Assembly (NCBI RefSeq): GCF_900046475.1
Contig: NZ_FCOU01000008.1
Span: 24,911-88,910, forward strand
Direction of reading: 5' to 3'
DNA: 64,000 nucleotides
DNA from: Collinsella ihumii
GTDB taxonomy: Bacteria > Actinomycetota > Coriobacteriia > Coriobacteriales > Coriobacteriaceae
Part shown: positions 17,815 to 26,075 of the stretch, in pieces
How the letters are laid out: every line of letters begins with the position of its first letter
Position numbering within the stretch: the stretch's first letter is position 1
Program-made: the position numbers and the translations under genes
Notes under the pieces: generated by a model
Told to the model about the DNA's origin: nothing
Seen by the model: only the letters and a program-made list of their open reading frames with translations
The model's database searches: none

Positions 17815-18177
17815 GAGGCACCCCTTGCTTCTCATGTCGCATAGGCACGCCTACGGCCACGACCTGGGGCCCTTGCGACAAACGGATATTCATCCTCTCT
17901 TGGACGATGTGCAACGTGCTCAAAGGCAGCGATTCCACGGTCCGCAAGATATGTAAAGCCGGTTGCCCGTCTATCGCAGCACTCGAACGCGCTGCAGGTA
18001 TGGCAGGAAAACCAGCTCACAAGATATTATGCAGCAGCGGTAGCAGGCCCGCTTTGCTCGAAAACGAATGAGGGGTGAGGAGAAAACCAATGTATTACGT
18101 ACTGTCGTTCACACTCAAAACCGCCACTTCCATGCGCCGAAGCCGCGCGCGATTGCGGCCGCGCCTCCTCGGCGCAT
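17815..18177 (-). other. Leader and promoter region of the polysaccharide operon
   Basis: About 360 bases without a supported gene between the antiterminator start and the ackA terminator. On the minus strand TGCATAAT (about 18021-18028) could be an extended -10, giving a leader of roughly 200 bases in which a LoaP-type RNA element might lie. No canonical ops sequence is present in the transcribed orientation. Confidence 0.4.
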
Positions 18178-18211
18178 AAAAAACGAGCCCCTGCGTCATC
18201 GCAGAGGCTCG
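18178..18211 (-). terminator. Intrinsic terminator of ackA
   Basis: On the minus strand a 12-bp stem (18200-18211 with 18184-18195, one mismatch, loop ATGA) is followed by six T residues. It lies about 30 bases after the ackA stop. Confidence 0.88.
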
Positions 18212-18240
18212 TACGGTGAGCTTCAGATGCGGGCTGTACC

Positions 18241-19410
18241 CTACTTGCCCAGCAGCTCCTCGACGTCGAGGGCGATCATGAGCTCCTCGTTGGTGGGAAC
18301 CACGAGGACGGTGATCGCGGAGTCCGGCGTGGAGATGACACGCGGCTCGTCGGAGCGGATCTTGTTGAGCTCGGGGTCGATCTCGACGCCCATCCACTTG
18401 AGGCGCTCGGCGACGCCGGCACGCATGGTGACGGAGTTCTCGCCGATGCCCGCGGTGAAGGCCATGGTGTCGACGCCCTCCATGGACGCGGCCATCTCGG
18501 CGAACAGCTGGGAGGTGCGATAGTAGAACATGTCCATGGCCATCTGGCAGTTGGCGTCGCCGCTGTTGGCACCCTCCTCGATGTCACGGGAGTCGGAGGA
18601 CTTGGCGGAGACGGCCAGCAGACCGGACTGCTTGTTCATCATGGTGTCGATGTCGTCGATGCTCATGCCGGCGACGCGGTTGAGGTAGAAGACGGTGGCC
18701 GGGTCGACGGTGCCGCAGCGGGTGCCCATGATCAGGCCGTCGAGCGGGGTGAGGCCCATGGTGGTGTCCATGCACTTGCCGTCCTCGATGGCGCAGAGGC
18801 TGGCGCCGGAACCCAGGTGGCAGGAGACGAGCTTGTGGGTCTTGTCGCCCATCATCTCGTGCACGGTGCGCCAGATGAAGCGGTGGCTCGTGCCGTGGGC
18901 GCCGTACTTGCGCACGTGGTACTTGTCGACGACGTCACGCGGAATGGCGTAGCGCCAGGCCTTCTCGGGCATGTTGTAGTGGAACGCGGTATCCGGGACG
19001 ATGACGTTGCCCAGCTCGGGGAACATCTCGCGGCAGATCTCGATGACGTCGGCCTCGGCATAGTTGTGCAGCGGCGCGAGGGGCGCGACCTCGCGGACCC
19101 AGCCGAGCGTCTCGTCGGTCACGACGGCAGACTCGGGGAAATACCAACCACCCTGAACGACGCGGTGGCCGATGCCCTCGATGGGAGCGTCGACGGTCTT
19201 CAGGATGTCGAACACGTGCTTGATAGCGGTGCGGTGATCGGGCAGCTCGACCTCGAGCTTGTCCTTCACGCCGTTCTCCTCATGACCGATGAAGGAACCG
19301 TCGATGCCGATACGCTCGCAGTTACCCTTGGCGAAAACCTCGCGCGTATCGGTGTTGAGCAGCTGGTACTTAAGGCTCGAGCTGCCTGCGTTGACAACGA
19401 GAACGTTCAT
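18241..19410 (-). CDS. ackA: Acetate kinase
   Basis: 389 residues, family length. It starts MNVLVVNAGSSSLKYQL and carries GHRVVQGG, FDTAFH-equivalent VPDTAFHYNMP, KYGAHGTSHR, SCHLGSGASLCAI and MAFTAGIGENS, the ASKHA phosphotransferase signatures. It converts acetyl phosphate and ADP to acetate and ATP, the energy-yielding last step of mixed-acid fermentation. GGGAGATCC precedes the ATG, and an intrinsic terminator follows. No pta gene is adjacent, so it is a single-gene transcript here. Confidence 0.97.
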   Translation of the reverse strand: MNVLVVNAGSSSLKYQLLNTDTREVFAKGNCERIGIDGSFIGHEENGVKDKLEVELPDHRTAIKHVFDILKTVDAPIEGIGHRVVQGGWYFPESAVVTDETLGWVREVAPLAPLHNYAEADVIEICREMFPELGNVIVPDTAFHYNMPEKAWRYAIPRDVVDKYHVRKYGAHGTSHRFIWRTVHEMMGDKTHKLVSCHLGSGASLCAIEDGKCMDTTMGLTPLDGLIMGTRCGTVDPATVFYLNRVAGMSIDDIDTMMNKQSGLLAVSAKSSDSRDIEEGANSGDANCQMAMDMFYYRTSQLFAEMAASMEGVDTMAFTAGIGENSVTMRAGVAERLKWMGVEIDPELNKIRSDEPRVISTPDSAITVLVVPTNEELMIALDVEELLGK

Positions 19411-19593
19411 GGATCTCCCATCTCATCAATTCTGTTCCGCCATACATCCGACGGATAACACAACACCTTTTATCATACGCCCATTTGGGGCTTTGCGTCC
19501 AAAAAGAACCACGCCCGGGACAATTTGATTACCGAAACCGCGCTTCCCCCTTACCGAATGGTACAGAGCGCAGCACACGGTGCGCAGCGAGAG

Positions 19594-19929
19594 CTACAGC
19601 AGGTTCTCGCCCAGATCTTTGCCGCCCAGCACGTGCATGTGGAAGTGCATGACGGTCTGACCTGCCGCAGCGCCCGTGTTCGCGATGACGCGGAAGCCGT
19701 CGTCGAGGCCCTTCGCCTTCGCGACCTCCTGGATGGCATGCGTCATGGCCGCAAGCGTCTCGGCGGGAACGCCGTCGACGATGTTGGCGTAGTGCTGCTT
19801 GGGGATGACGAGCGTGTGCACCGGGGCCTGGGGATTCAGGTCATCGAACGCCATGACCAGGTCGTCCTCGTACACGACGGTCGAGGGGACCTCGTGCGCC
19901 GCGATCTTGCAGAAGATGCAATCGTCCAT
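19594..19929 (-). CDS. HIT family nucleotide hydrolase/transferase
   Basis: 111 residues from MDDCIFCKIAAHEVPSTVVY at 19929, with AAAGGAC upstream; the longer frame runs into a palindromic repeat and is spurious. The catalytic triad HFHMHVLGG puts histidines at 95, 97 and 99, and CIFCK near the N-terminus is typical of the HinT subgroup. It cleaves purine nucleoside phosphoramidates. It is transcribed in the same direction as xseB and xseA, which lie upstream on the minus strand. Confidence 0.92.
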   Translation of the reverse strand: MDDCIFCKIAAHEVPSTVVYEDDLVMAFDDLNPQAPVHTLVIPKQHYANIVDGVPAETLAAMTHAIQEVAKAKGLDDGFRVIANTGAAAGQTVMHFHMHVLGGKDLGENLL

Positions 19930-19973
19930 GATTCGTCCTTTCTGTCGAATGACGGCTCCATTGTATAAGAGCA

Positions 19974-20011
19974 GATGGGTTGAAACGAACCCGTCCCCAA
20001 CCAACCCATCT
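19974..20011. repeat. Intergenic palindromic repeat, half copy
   Basis: This 38-base stretch matches the right half of the perfect palindrome at 32936-33005, sharing GGGTTG, ACGAACCCGTCCCCAACC and AACCCAT. It lies ten bases downstream of the xseB stop. Translation of these repeats produces the spurious N-terminal extension seen in front of the HIT gene. Confidence 0.75.
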
Positions 20012-20020
20012 AGGGTTTCC

Positions 20021-20290
20021 CTAGAAACTCAGGCGATCGGAGGTGTCCGCCGCCTCGCCCGCCACGAGCTTATCCGTACCGTCGACATCCTTGAGCAGCA
20101 CGCTCACCTTCTGCTCGGCGTCCTCCAGACGCGCGCGCAGGCTGCGGAGCAGCTCGACGCCGCGCGTATAGCTCTCGAGCGACTCCTCGAGCTCCATATC
20201 GCCGGACTCGAGGTTGCGGATGATGAGCTCGAGCTCCGTGGAAGCCTCCTTGTAGGTCAGCTCGTCGACGTTCTTCTTGCTGGTTGCCAT
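20021..20290 (-). CDS. xseB: Exodeoxyribonuclease VII small subunit
   Basis: 89 residues from MATSKKNVDELTYKEASTEL at 20290. The coiled-coil pattern ELELIIRNLESGDMELEESLESYTRGVELLRSLRARLEDAEQKV is diagnostic for XseB. It binds the C-terminal part of XseA to form exonuclease VII, which degrades single-stranded DNA. It begins just after the xseA stop on the same strand. Confidence 0.93.
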   Translation of the reverse strand: MATSKKNVDELTYKEASTELELIIRNLESGDMELEESLESYTRGVELLRSLRARLEDAEQKVSVLLKDVDGTDKLVAGEAADTSDRLSF

Positions 20291-20520
20291 ATCTATCTCC
20301 AATCTCGGGTCGCGCACGGGCGCGCGTCCCCGTTGTCCTTTTCCACCGAAAGGGCGCGAGCGCGCACATCTCCATCAGCGAGCCTGATGCGCAGCTCGTC
20401 ATCGGGCTTGACGTCGGCGGCGCTCGTCACCACCCCGGACGGGCCGTAGGCGATGGAGTATCCGCGGGCGAGGACCTTGAGCGGCGAGAGCGCGTCGAGC
20501 GAAGCCGCCCGGGCCCCCAG

Positions 20521-20558
20521 CTGTCTCTTCTCCACACCTAGATGTGTATAAGAGGCCG
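20521..20558. other. Nextera mate-pair junction adapter remnant 1
   Basis: 20521-20539 matches the Tn5 mosaic end CTGTCTCTTATACACATCT at 16 of 19 positions and 20540-20558 matches its reverse complement at 17 of 19. The two ends abut exactly, which is the layout of the mate-pair circularisation adapter and not of any natural element. Confidence 0.9.
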
Positions 20559-20741
20559 CTCCCGTCGTCCTCCCCCCCGCCGTCTTCATCCCCCACATGC
20601 CGCCGCCACCTCCTCCCCCGCCCCCCCCACCACCACTCCGCCACCCCACCCACTTCCTCACCGTCCTCTACGGATAGCACCCACTCCACCACACCCACCG
20701 CCGCACCGCCTCACGCGCCTCCACGCTCCACCCCACCTCGC
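20559..20741. other. Low-complexity artefact sequence inside xseA
   Basis: C-rich, nearly G-free sequence with runs of eight C, unlike the genome around it. Its end, 20699-20741, repeats 25243-25285 with two mismatches. It encodes nothing consistent with XseA in any frame, so it is best treated as erroneous sequence. Confidence 0.75.
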
Positions 20742-21925
20742 GCCGCAGCGCCGCCCAGGCGGTCTGCGCTCTGCTCGAGGTCCGCGAGGCGACGGTCGAC
20801 CATCCATGCCGGATCGCGCAGGCACGGCCGTGCGGCCGCCGCATCGAGCGCCATGGCGAGCCGGCTCATGTAGCCTCCGAATGCGCGGTCGGCGCGCTCG
20901 CGGAGCGCGGCGACATCGGAGGACGCGGCACGCACCGTGCCCGTGAGCGCCGTCACCATACGACGTTCACGCGCATCAAGCACATCGACCAGGTCGCTCA
21001 TGGCAGGCGCCACCGACTCCGCCGCCGCTGTGGGCGTCGAGCAGCGCCGATCGCTCACCATGTCGCAGATCGACGTGTCGGGCTCGTGTCCGATACCGGT
21101 CACCACGGGCACCGGGCAGGATGCCACGGCGCGGGCGAGCGCCTCGTCGTTGAAGGTCATGAGATCCTCGAACGAACCGCCGCCGCGCACGAGCAGGATG
21201 CAGTCGGGCGCGGGATCTATGGCCGCCGCGCGCGCAAGCCCCTCGATGAGCTCGGCGGGTGCCCCGTCGCCCTGCACCTTCGCGCCGACGCAGATGAGCT
21301 CCACGAGCGGGTTGCGGCGGCGCAGCGTGCGCTTCACGTCGTCGATAACCGCGCCCGACAGCGAGGTGACCACCGCCACACGCGTGCAGAACACGGGGAT
21401 GCGGAGCTTGCGGGCGTCGTCGCACAGGCCCTCGAGCCGCAGCTTCTCGGCAAGCGCCGCGACCTGCTGGCGCAGCAGCCCCTCCCCTGCCAACGTGAAC
21501 GACTTGGCCACGAAGCTCATGCGGCCGGTCGCCTTGTACAGGTTGAAGTTGCCCGTGAACTGGACCTGCATACCGTCGCGCAGCTCGAAGCTCCGCTTGG
21601 CGTACGATCCGCGCCAGATGATGCAATCGACCGCGCAGGCATCGTCTTTGATCTGGAAATAGCAATGGCCGCTGCGGGCGTTCGGGCCGCGGAACCCCGT
21701 GACCTCGCCGATGACCGTGAGCAGCGGAAGCGCGTCGAGCGCCGATGCCGCCATCTCCACCGCCTGCGAGACGGACAGCGCCTCGTCGCCCTCGGACGCG
21801 CCCTGGGCGCGCGGGGCGGTGCCCGTTAGATTCCATCCCGGCATGGTTCCCCCTTTCATCTGATCGATGGGTCCGCTCAACGATACCGCGTCGCGCGGAC
21901 ATGCTCCCCGCTCGACGCGCGCACG

Positions 21926-22636
21926 CTACTCGGAATCGTTATTCGTGCGTCCGAGCAGGTAGAGCAGCTGCAGGATGGAGGTGAGCGCCGCCGCGACGTA
22001 CGTGAGGGCCGCCGCGGTCAGGACCTTGCGCGCCCCGCGAACGTTGATTTCGCTCATGCCCGATTCGCGGATATAGGCCACGGCCCTGCGGCTCGCGTCG
22101 ATCTCGACGGGCAGCGTCACCACCTGGAACAGGACCGAGAAGGCGAACAGGATGATGGCGAGCGTGGTCAGGCCCGCGATGTTCATGGCGACGCCCGCGA
22201 TGAACACGATCATCCACATGCTCTGCGAGAAGTTGACCACCGGCACGAGGGCAGTGCGCACGCGCATCATGAGAAAACCGCGCTCCCGCTGCACGGCGTG
22301 GCCCGCCTCATGGCAGGCGACGGCGACGCTCGCCACCGAACCGCCCGACAGGTTATCGTTCGAGAGGTAGAGGTTGTTGTCGCGCGGATCGTAATGGTCG
22401 GTGAGATGGCCGGCGACGCGCCTGATCCCCACCGTCGAGCAGCCGCTCTCATCGAGCATGCGGCGCGCGACGTCGGCACCGGACTCGCCGTCGCTTCTCA
22501 CCTTGGACCATGTCCGGTACGTGCTGTTGATGTAGCTCTGCGTGGCAAGTCCGAGCACGAGCGAGACCACCACGAGCACCAGGTAGGACGGGTCGATTCC
22601 AAAGCCGTACCCGAATCCATAGCCCATATACGGCAT
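21926..22636 (-). CDS. YugP-like membrane zinc metallopeptidase
   Basis: 236 residues from MPYMGYGFGYGFGIDPSYL at 22636 (GAAAGG upstream; a GTG three codons earlier is possible). A membrane segment at about 17-34 is followed by the zinc site HEAGH in VAVACHEAGHAVQRERG, and two more membrane segments lie in the C-terminal half (MWMIVFIAGVAMNIAGL). This is the neutral zinc metallopeptidase family PF04298. The physiological substrate is unknown; the protein would be membrane-anchored. Confidence 0.88.
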   Translation of the reverse strand: MPYMGYGFGYGFGIDPSYLVLVVVSLVLGLATQSYINSTYRTWSKVRSDGESGADVARRMLDESGCSTVGIRRVAGHLTDHYDPRDNNLYLSNDNLSGGSVASVAVACHEAGHAVQRERGFLMMRVRTALVPVVNFSQSMWMIVFIAGVAMNIAGLTTLAIILFAFSVLFQVVTLPVEIDASRRAVAYIRESGMSEINVRGARKVLTAAALTYVAAALTSILQLLYLLGRTNNDSE

Positions 22637-22791
22637 ATTGAGCACCTTTCATAGAGCGTTTCCTTGCACCCGTTGTACCCAAACGACGCGCCCGTCGGGA
22701 CCGGCGTTGAAAAAAAAGGCACGGTTCGGCAGGGCGCCGGGCGCCTCATACCGGGGTGGGCGAACACGGCCCCGTCCCAAAACGAGCTGGC

Positions 22792-23925
22792 TTAGAGGAT
22801 CTCGACGGCGCCGTCTTTCACGGTGAGGCCGATGTTGCCGGCGAGCAGGTCGTCGAGCAGCGATCCCACGAGCTCGAAGCGCCATCCCTCGCGCAGGCGG
22901 CTGCGCGCGGGCTGTTCGATGTAGTCGAGCAGCTCGTCGCGGCTCGCGATGAACGCGGTGGCGACGCCCGAACGGTCGGACACGAGGCGCAGCAGCGCGT
23001 AGAGCAGGTCGCATACGCTCTCGGCTTCGGGGCTCGGCGCGTGCCGCGCATGACCGGGCGTCGGCATGTTGGCGACCGGGCATCGGGCCCCGTTGGCGAT
23101 CGCGGTGAGCGCCGCCTCGACATCGCGGTCGCTCAGCTGCTCGGTCCCGCGCACGCGACGGAAATCGCCCGCGTCGCGCGGGGCGCGCTTGACGAGCGCC
23201 ACGAGCACCTCGTCCGAGATGATCCACTTGCGCGGCACGTCGTTTTGGATCGCGCGCCGCTCGCGCCAGGCGGCGAGCTCGCGCGCGATCGCCAGCTGGC
23301 GCCGCGTGCACGCGTTGATGCGCTTGACGCGCTTGTAGGCCTGACGGGGCTCGACGACGTAGTGCGCGGCGTTTTTCAGCGGTCGCATCTCGTCTTCGAC
23401 CCAGCCCATGCGGCCGAGCTTGGAAAGCCGCTGCTCGATGACGGCGTACGCCTCGATGAGATAGCGGACGTCATCGAGGGCGTACTCGATCTGGCGCTCG
23501 GTCAGAGGACGGCACGACCAGTCGGTCAAAGACTCGCTTTTGGGCAGCGTGACGCCGCAGAACGCGTGCACGAGCCCGTTGTAGGAGATCTGCACGCGCT
23601 CCCCCAGAAACGCCGCCGCGATCTGCGTATCGAAGATCGGCGTCGGCAGCACGCCCAGCGTATGGTAGAGCACCTCCATGTCCTGCGAGCACGCGTGGAA
23701 GACCTTGACGGTCTCGGGACGCACCAGCAGGTCGGATAGCGGCGAGAGGTCCTCGATCGCCATCGGATCGATGACCGCGCACTCGTCGTGCGTCGCGACC
23801 TGCACGAGGCACAGCTTCGCATGGTAGGTCTTCTCGCGCAAAAACTCGGTATCGATGGCGACGGCGGGAACCTCCCCCGCGCGTCGGCAGAACGAATCCA
23901 GCTCCTCGTATGTGGAGATATACAT
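22792..23925 (-). CDS. rnd: Ribonuclease D
   Basis: 377 residues. The DEDDy exonuclease domain has VAIDTEFLREKTYHAKLCLVQ, FHACSQDMEVLYHTLG and QIEYALDDVRYLIEAY, covering the catalytic acidic residues and tyrosine region. A helical HRDC-type domain follows at about 210-290 (CTRRQLAIARELAAWRERRA). The enzyme trims tRNA and other RNA 3' ends. It starts at MYISTYEELDSF. It is divergent from the lipid kinase gene at 24016, with about 90 bases between. Confidence 0.93.
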   Translation of the reverse strand: MYISTYEELDSFCRRAGEVPAVAIDTEFLREKTYHAKLCLVQVATHDECAVIDPMAIEDLSPLSDLLVRPETVKVFHACSQDMEVLYHTLGVLPTPIFDTQIAAAFLGERVQISYNGLVHAFCGVTLPKSESLTDWSCRPLTERQIEYALDDVRYLIEAYAVIEQRLSKLGRMGWVEDEMRPLKNAAHYVVEPRQAYKRVKRINACTRRQLAIARELAAWRERRAIQNDVPRKWIISDEVLVALVKRAPRDAGDFRRVRGTEQLSDRDVEAALTAIANGARCPVANMPTPGHARHAPSPEAESVCDLLYALLRLVSDRSGVATAFIASRDELLDYIEQPARSRLREGWRFELVGSLLDDLLAGNIGLTVKDGAVEIL

Positions 23926-24015
23926 ACCTCACCCGTAGTTTGGCTCAACCTCCGCATGGAGGGTATAACGACATTCATCGACTACTATACTCGGCTTCAC
24001 AAGATCGGGAAACAC

Positions 24016-24945
24016 ATGCGCTGCCTCATCATCCATAACCCAGCATCCGGCCCCAGCTCCGACGAGATCTTCGCGTTTTCCCGCGCCCTCTCGAGGGCGG
24101 GCGACGAGATCTGCATGCGCTTCATCGGCGCGGGCATGGAGGCGAGCGACGCGACCGCCGACGCCACGTCGTTCGACCGCATCGTGGTCTCGGGCGGCGA
24201 CGGCACCGTATCCAACGTGCTCGACTGCCTGCGCGGAACGCATATCCCGCTGCTGGTGTTCCCCTCGGGCACGGCGAACCTGTTCTTCAACAACATCGGC
24301 AACGCGCCCGAGGCGGCCGCGCTCGCCGCCGCATGCCGGCGCGGGTGCACGGCGAGCGTCGACATGGGAGAGCTGTTCTGGAAAGACGAGGCGGGAGACA
24401 TCCAGCGCCACGGCTTCATCATCATCGCCGGCTCGGGCTTCGACGCCGCGATCATGGAGAAGGCCGCGCCGAGCAAAAACGACATCGGCGAGATAGCCTA
24501 TGCGTTCGCGGCGCTCGCCACGCCCGAACCGCAGGTCGCCCACTTCACCATCGAGCACGACGGCCAGATTGACGAGCTCGACGGCATCGGCTGCATGGTG
24601 GGCAACACCGCCGTCATCCAAAACGACATCAACCTGTTCCCCGACTGCCGCATGGACGACGGCCTCATCGACATCACGGTCATCGAGCCGGCGAAGACCG
24701 TCGAGCTGCTGCCGACGCTGCTCGCCGCGGCGCTCGACCCCGTGGGCAAGGGTCTCGGCAGGCCCCAGTTCAAGATGTTCCAGGCCAAGGAGGCGCGCAT
24801 CACCTGCAAGCCATCGCTCGGTATGCAGTTCGACGGCGAGCTCATTCCCAACAACTCCGGCGTCTTCGGGGCGCGCGTGCTCCCCCGCTGCCTGGACATC
24901 ATCATCGACGACTTCTCGAAACTCAACGCGCGAAACGCCGGGTGA
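24016..24945 (+). CDS. Diacylglycerol kinase-like lipid kinase
   Basis: 309 residues from MRCLIIHNPASGPSSDE. The conserved IIHNPASG, VVSGGDGTVSNVL (residues 57-69) and FPSGTANLFFNN mark the DAGK catalytic domain, and the C-terminal beta domain ends with QFDGELIPNN, the family's D-G-E motif. Members phosphorylate diacylglycerol or related lipids (DgkB/YegS type). An ATG at 23956 is in frame but has no ribosome-binding site. Exact lipid substrate is not determinable. Confidence 0.88.
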   Translation: MRCLIIHNPASGPSSDEIFAFSRALSRAGDEICMRFIGAGMEASDATADATSFDRIVVSGGDGTVSNVLDCLRGTHIPLLVFPSGTANLFFNNIGNAPEAAALAAACRRGCTASVDMGELFWKDEAGDIQRHGFIIIAGSGFDAAIMEKAAPSKNDIGEIAYAFAALATPEPQVAHFTIEHDGQIDELDGIGCMVGNTAVIQNDINLFPDCRMDDGLIDITVIEPAKTVELLPTLLAAALDPVGKGLGRPQFKMFQAKEARITCKPSLGMQFDGELIPNNSGVFGARVLPRCLDIIIDDFSKLNARNAG

Positions 24946-25009
24946 CGCCCGGAAAGACGCCGCCGAGCAGGCGCACCGTAACATCGCGGAAATAATCCCC
25001 TGACCGGCC

Positions 25010-25038
25010 TTCCTTGAGGCGCTCCACTGTGCTATAGT
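25010..25038 (+). promoter_or_regulatory. Promoter of the Trp leader and ECF operon
   Basis: TGCTATAGT (25030-25038) is an extended -10, 57 bases before the leader-peptide ATG. The -35 is weak (TTCCTT at 25010-25015, 17-base spacer), as expected with an extended -10. Confidence 0.5.
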
Positions 25039-25094
25039 GCAGCGCAACACAAACTACCTCGTGATTTCCCGAGTTACCGAAAGGAGCCACCAGA

Positions 25095-25163
25095 ATGAAG
25101 ACCATGAACCTCGCTCTCAACAACTGGTGGTGGCGTGATGCGATGTCGGCTGGTCGACGGTGA
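25095..25163 (+). CDS. Trp-rich leader peptide of an attenuator
   Basis: A 22-codon frame starts at 25095 with AAAGGAG about ten bases upstream, contains three consecutive TGG codons at 25125-25133 (LALNNWWWRDAM) and stops at 25161. It is followed 35 bases later by an intrinsic terminator. Consecutive Trp codons before a terminator are the hallmark of ribosome-mediated trp attenuation, as in enterobacterial trpL and several actinobacterial trp leaders. The downstream genes encode an ECF transporter, not Trp biosynthesis. It is too short for standard gene finders. Confidence 0.85.
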   Translation: MKTMNLALNNWWWRDAMSAGRR

Positions 25164-25227
25164 GTCCCTCACGCCTCCTTTGTATGTAGCGCGCAGAAGG
25201 CCTCCGGTTTGACCGGGGGCCTTTTTT
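25132..25227 (+). promoter_or_regulatory. Tryptophan attenuator with alternative hairpins
   Basis: Segment 1 GGCGTGA (25132-25138), overlapping the last Trp codon, can pair with segment 2 TCACGCC (25169-25175). Segment 2 (25173-25179) can instead pair, with one mismatch, with AGAAGGC (25195-25201), which includes the 5' edge of the terminator stem. A ribosome stalled on the Trp codons would cover segment 1, free segment 2, and so disrupt the terminator. When Trp-tRNA is plentiful the 1:2 hairpin and the terminator form. Pairings were found by eye and are consistent with classical attenuation. Confidence 0.7.
25199..25227 (+). terminator. Attenuator terminator
   Basis: GGCCTCCGG (25199-25207) pairs with CCGGGGGCC (25213-25221), including one T-G pair, around a five-base loop, followed by six T residues at 25222-25227. 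It lies upstream of the first structural gene, so it must be conditional. Confidence 0.88.
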
Positions 25228-25304
25228 CGTTCGCGCCCGCGCCGCCGCACCGCATCACGCGCCTCCACGTTCCACCCCACCTCGCACAGAACAGGATGAT
25301 CACC

Positions 25305-25877
25305 ATGGCACAGTCCCCCAAGTCCTCCCAGGCCCGCTCCGTCAACACCACCGACCACGGCAAGCTCGACATCAAGGCCCTCGTTCTTCTCGCCGTCCTG
25401 CTCGCAGCCGGCTTCATCCTCAACATGACGCTCGGCAAGGCGATCGGCGCCATGTCCGCCGGCATGATCAACCCCGAGTTCATCATCTCGGCGTTCTGCA
25501 TCACCATCCTCGTCGTGCGCCCCGGCGTGCTGCAGGCCCTCGTCATCGGTCTGGTCTCCGCCGCCGTCATCCAGCTCACCACGAGCCTCCCCGGCGCGGA
25601 CTTCGTGGCCGAGGGCGTGGCCGCCATGCTCATGGCGCTCATCGTCAACGCGGGCATGAAGACCGGCGCCAAGGCGATCATCCCCACCGTGGGCACCTTC
25701 GTCACCACCTTCGTCTCGGGCTTCATCTTCATGCTCATCCGCATGGCCCTCATGCAGTTCGACATGAGCATCGCCGCCGCCATGCTGCCCGTCGTCGCCC
25801 TCACGGCCGTGTTCAACGCCATCCTCGTCGGCGCCCTGTACGTGCCCATCAAGAAGGCCCTGAAGCTCAACGACTAG
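25305..25877 (+). CDS. ECF transporter S component 1, probable tryptophan
   Basis: 190 residues from MAQSPKSSQARSVN. About five hydrophobic segments, beginning IKALVLLAVLLAAGFILNMTLG, with small residues and ending IKKALKLND, fit the S-component fold of about 180-200 residues. It shares LILLAVLLAAG and ILNMTLG with the second S component at 26076 and is followed by the ATPase and T component, so this is a complete ECF importer. Substrate is inferred as tryptophan from the Trp-codon attenuator upstream; nothing in the protein itself proves it. Confidence 0.75.
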   Translation: MAQSPKSSQARSVNTTDHGKLDIKALVLLAVLLAAGFILNMTLGKAIGAMSAGMINPEFIISAFCITILVVRPGVLQALVIGLVSAAVIQLTTSLPGADFVAEGVAAMLMALIVNAGMKTGAKAIIPTVGTFVTTFVSGFIFMLIRMALMQFDMSIAAAMLPVVALTAVFNAILVGALYVPIKKALKLND

Positions 25878-25913
25878 GACCGGCCGGCGCGCATCGCGCG
25901 TCCGACCCGGCGG

Positions 25914-25949
25914 CCGATCGCCCCGGGTGCTGCGGCACCCGGGCATCGG
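25914..25949 (+). other. Intercistronic hairpin between the two S-component genes
   Basis: CCCGGGTGC and GCACCCGGG (25922-25930, 25935-25943) form a perfect stem with loop TGCG, extended by CCGAT/ATCGG outside a small bulge. No T tract follows, so it more likely protects the upstream mRNA or sets relative expression than ends transcription. Confidence 0.6.
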
Positions 25950-26075
25950 AAGAAGCATCAGCTCGAACATCAATCAATCGCACCACACGCTCGCGAACGC
26001 GGAACGTGAACGACTCGCACGTCTTCCGGCTCGCTCCCTGACGCATACCCATTTCCCTTGAGAAAGGATTCCATC

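Larger units (their letters stand above)
20293..21844 (-). pseudogene. xseA: Exodeoxyribonuclease VII large subunit, broken by an assembly artefact
   Basis: The N-terminal part (from MPGWNLTGTAPRAQ at 21844, AAAGGGGG upstream) is normal to about 20750: OB-fold VIGEVTGFRGPNARSGHCYFQIKD, then VAVVTSLSGAVIDDVKRTLRRR, LLVRGGGSFEDLMTFNDE and VVTGIGHEPDTSICD. The C-terminal part, in a different frame, is recognisable at about 20293-20520 (LSPLKVLARGYSIAYGPSG). Between them are a joined pair of Tn5 mosaic ends (20521-20558) and about 150 bases of C-rich low-complexity sequence. In the organism the gene is almost certainly intact; the break comes from sequencing or assembly. Confidence 0.85.

Noticed and set aside
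18020..18050. Sequence AGCGGTAGCAGGC resembling an ops element before the NusG-like gene
   Set aside because: It is on the plus strand, while the operon is transcribed from the minus strand, and it lacks the full GGCGGTAGCG core.
20293..20946. Several overlapping frames through the C-rich stretch
   Set aside because: They read Pro/Arg/His or Gly/Trp low-complexity sequence generated by the adapter and junk sequence, not protein.
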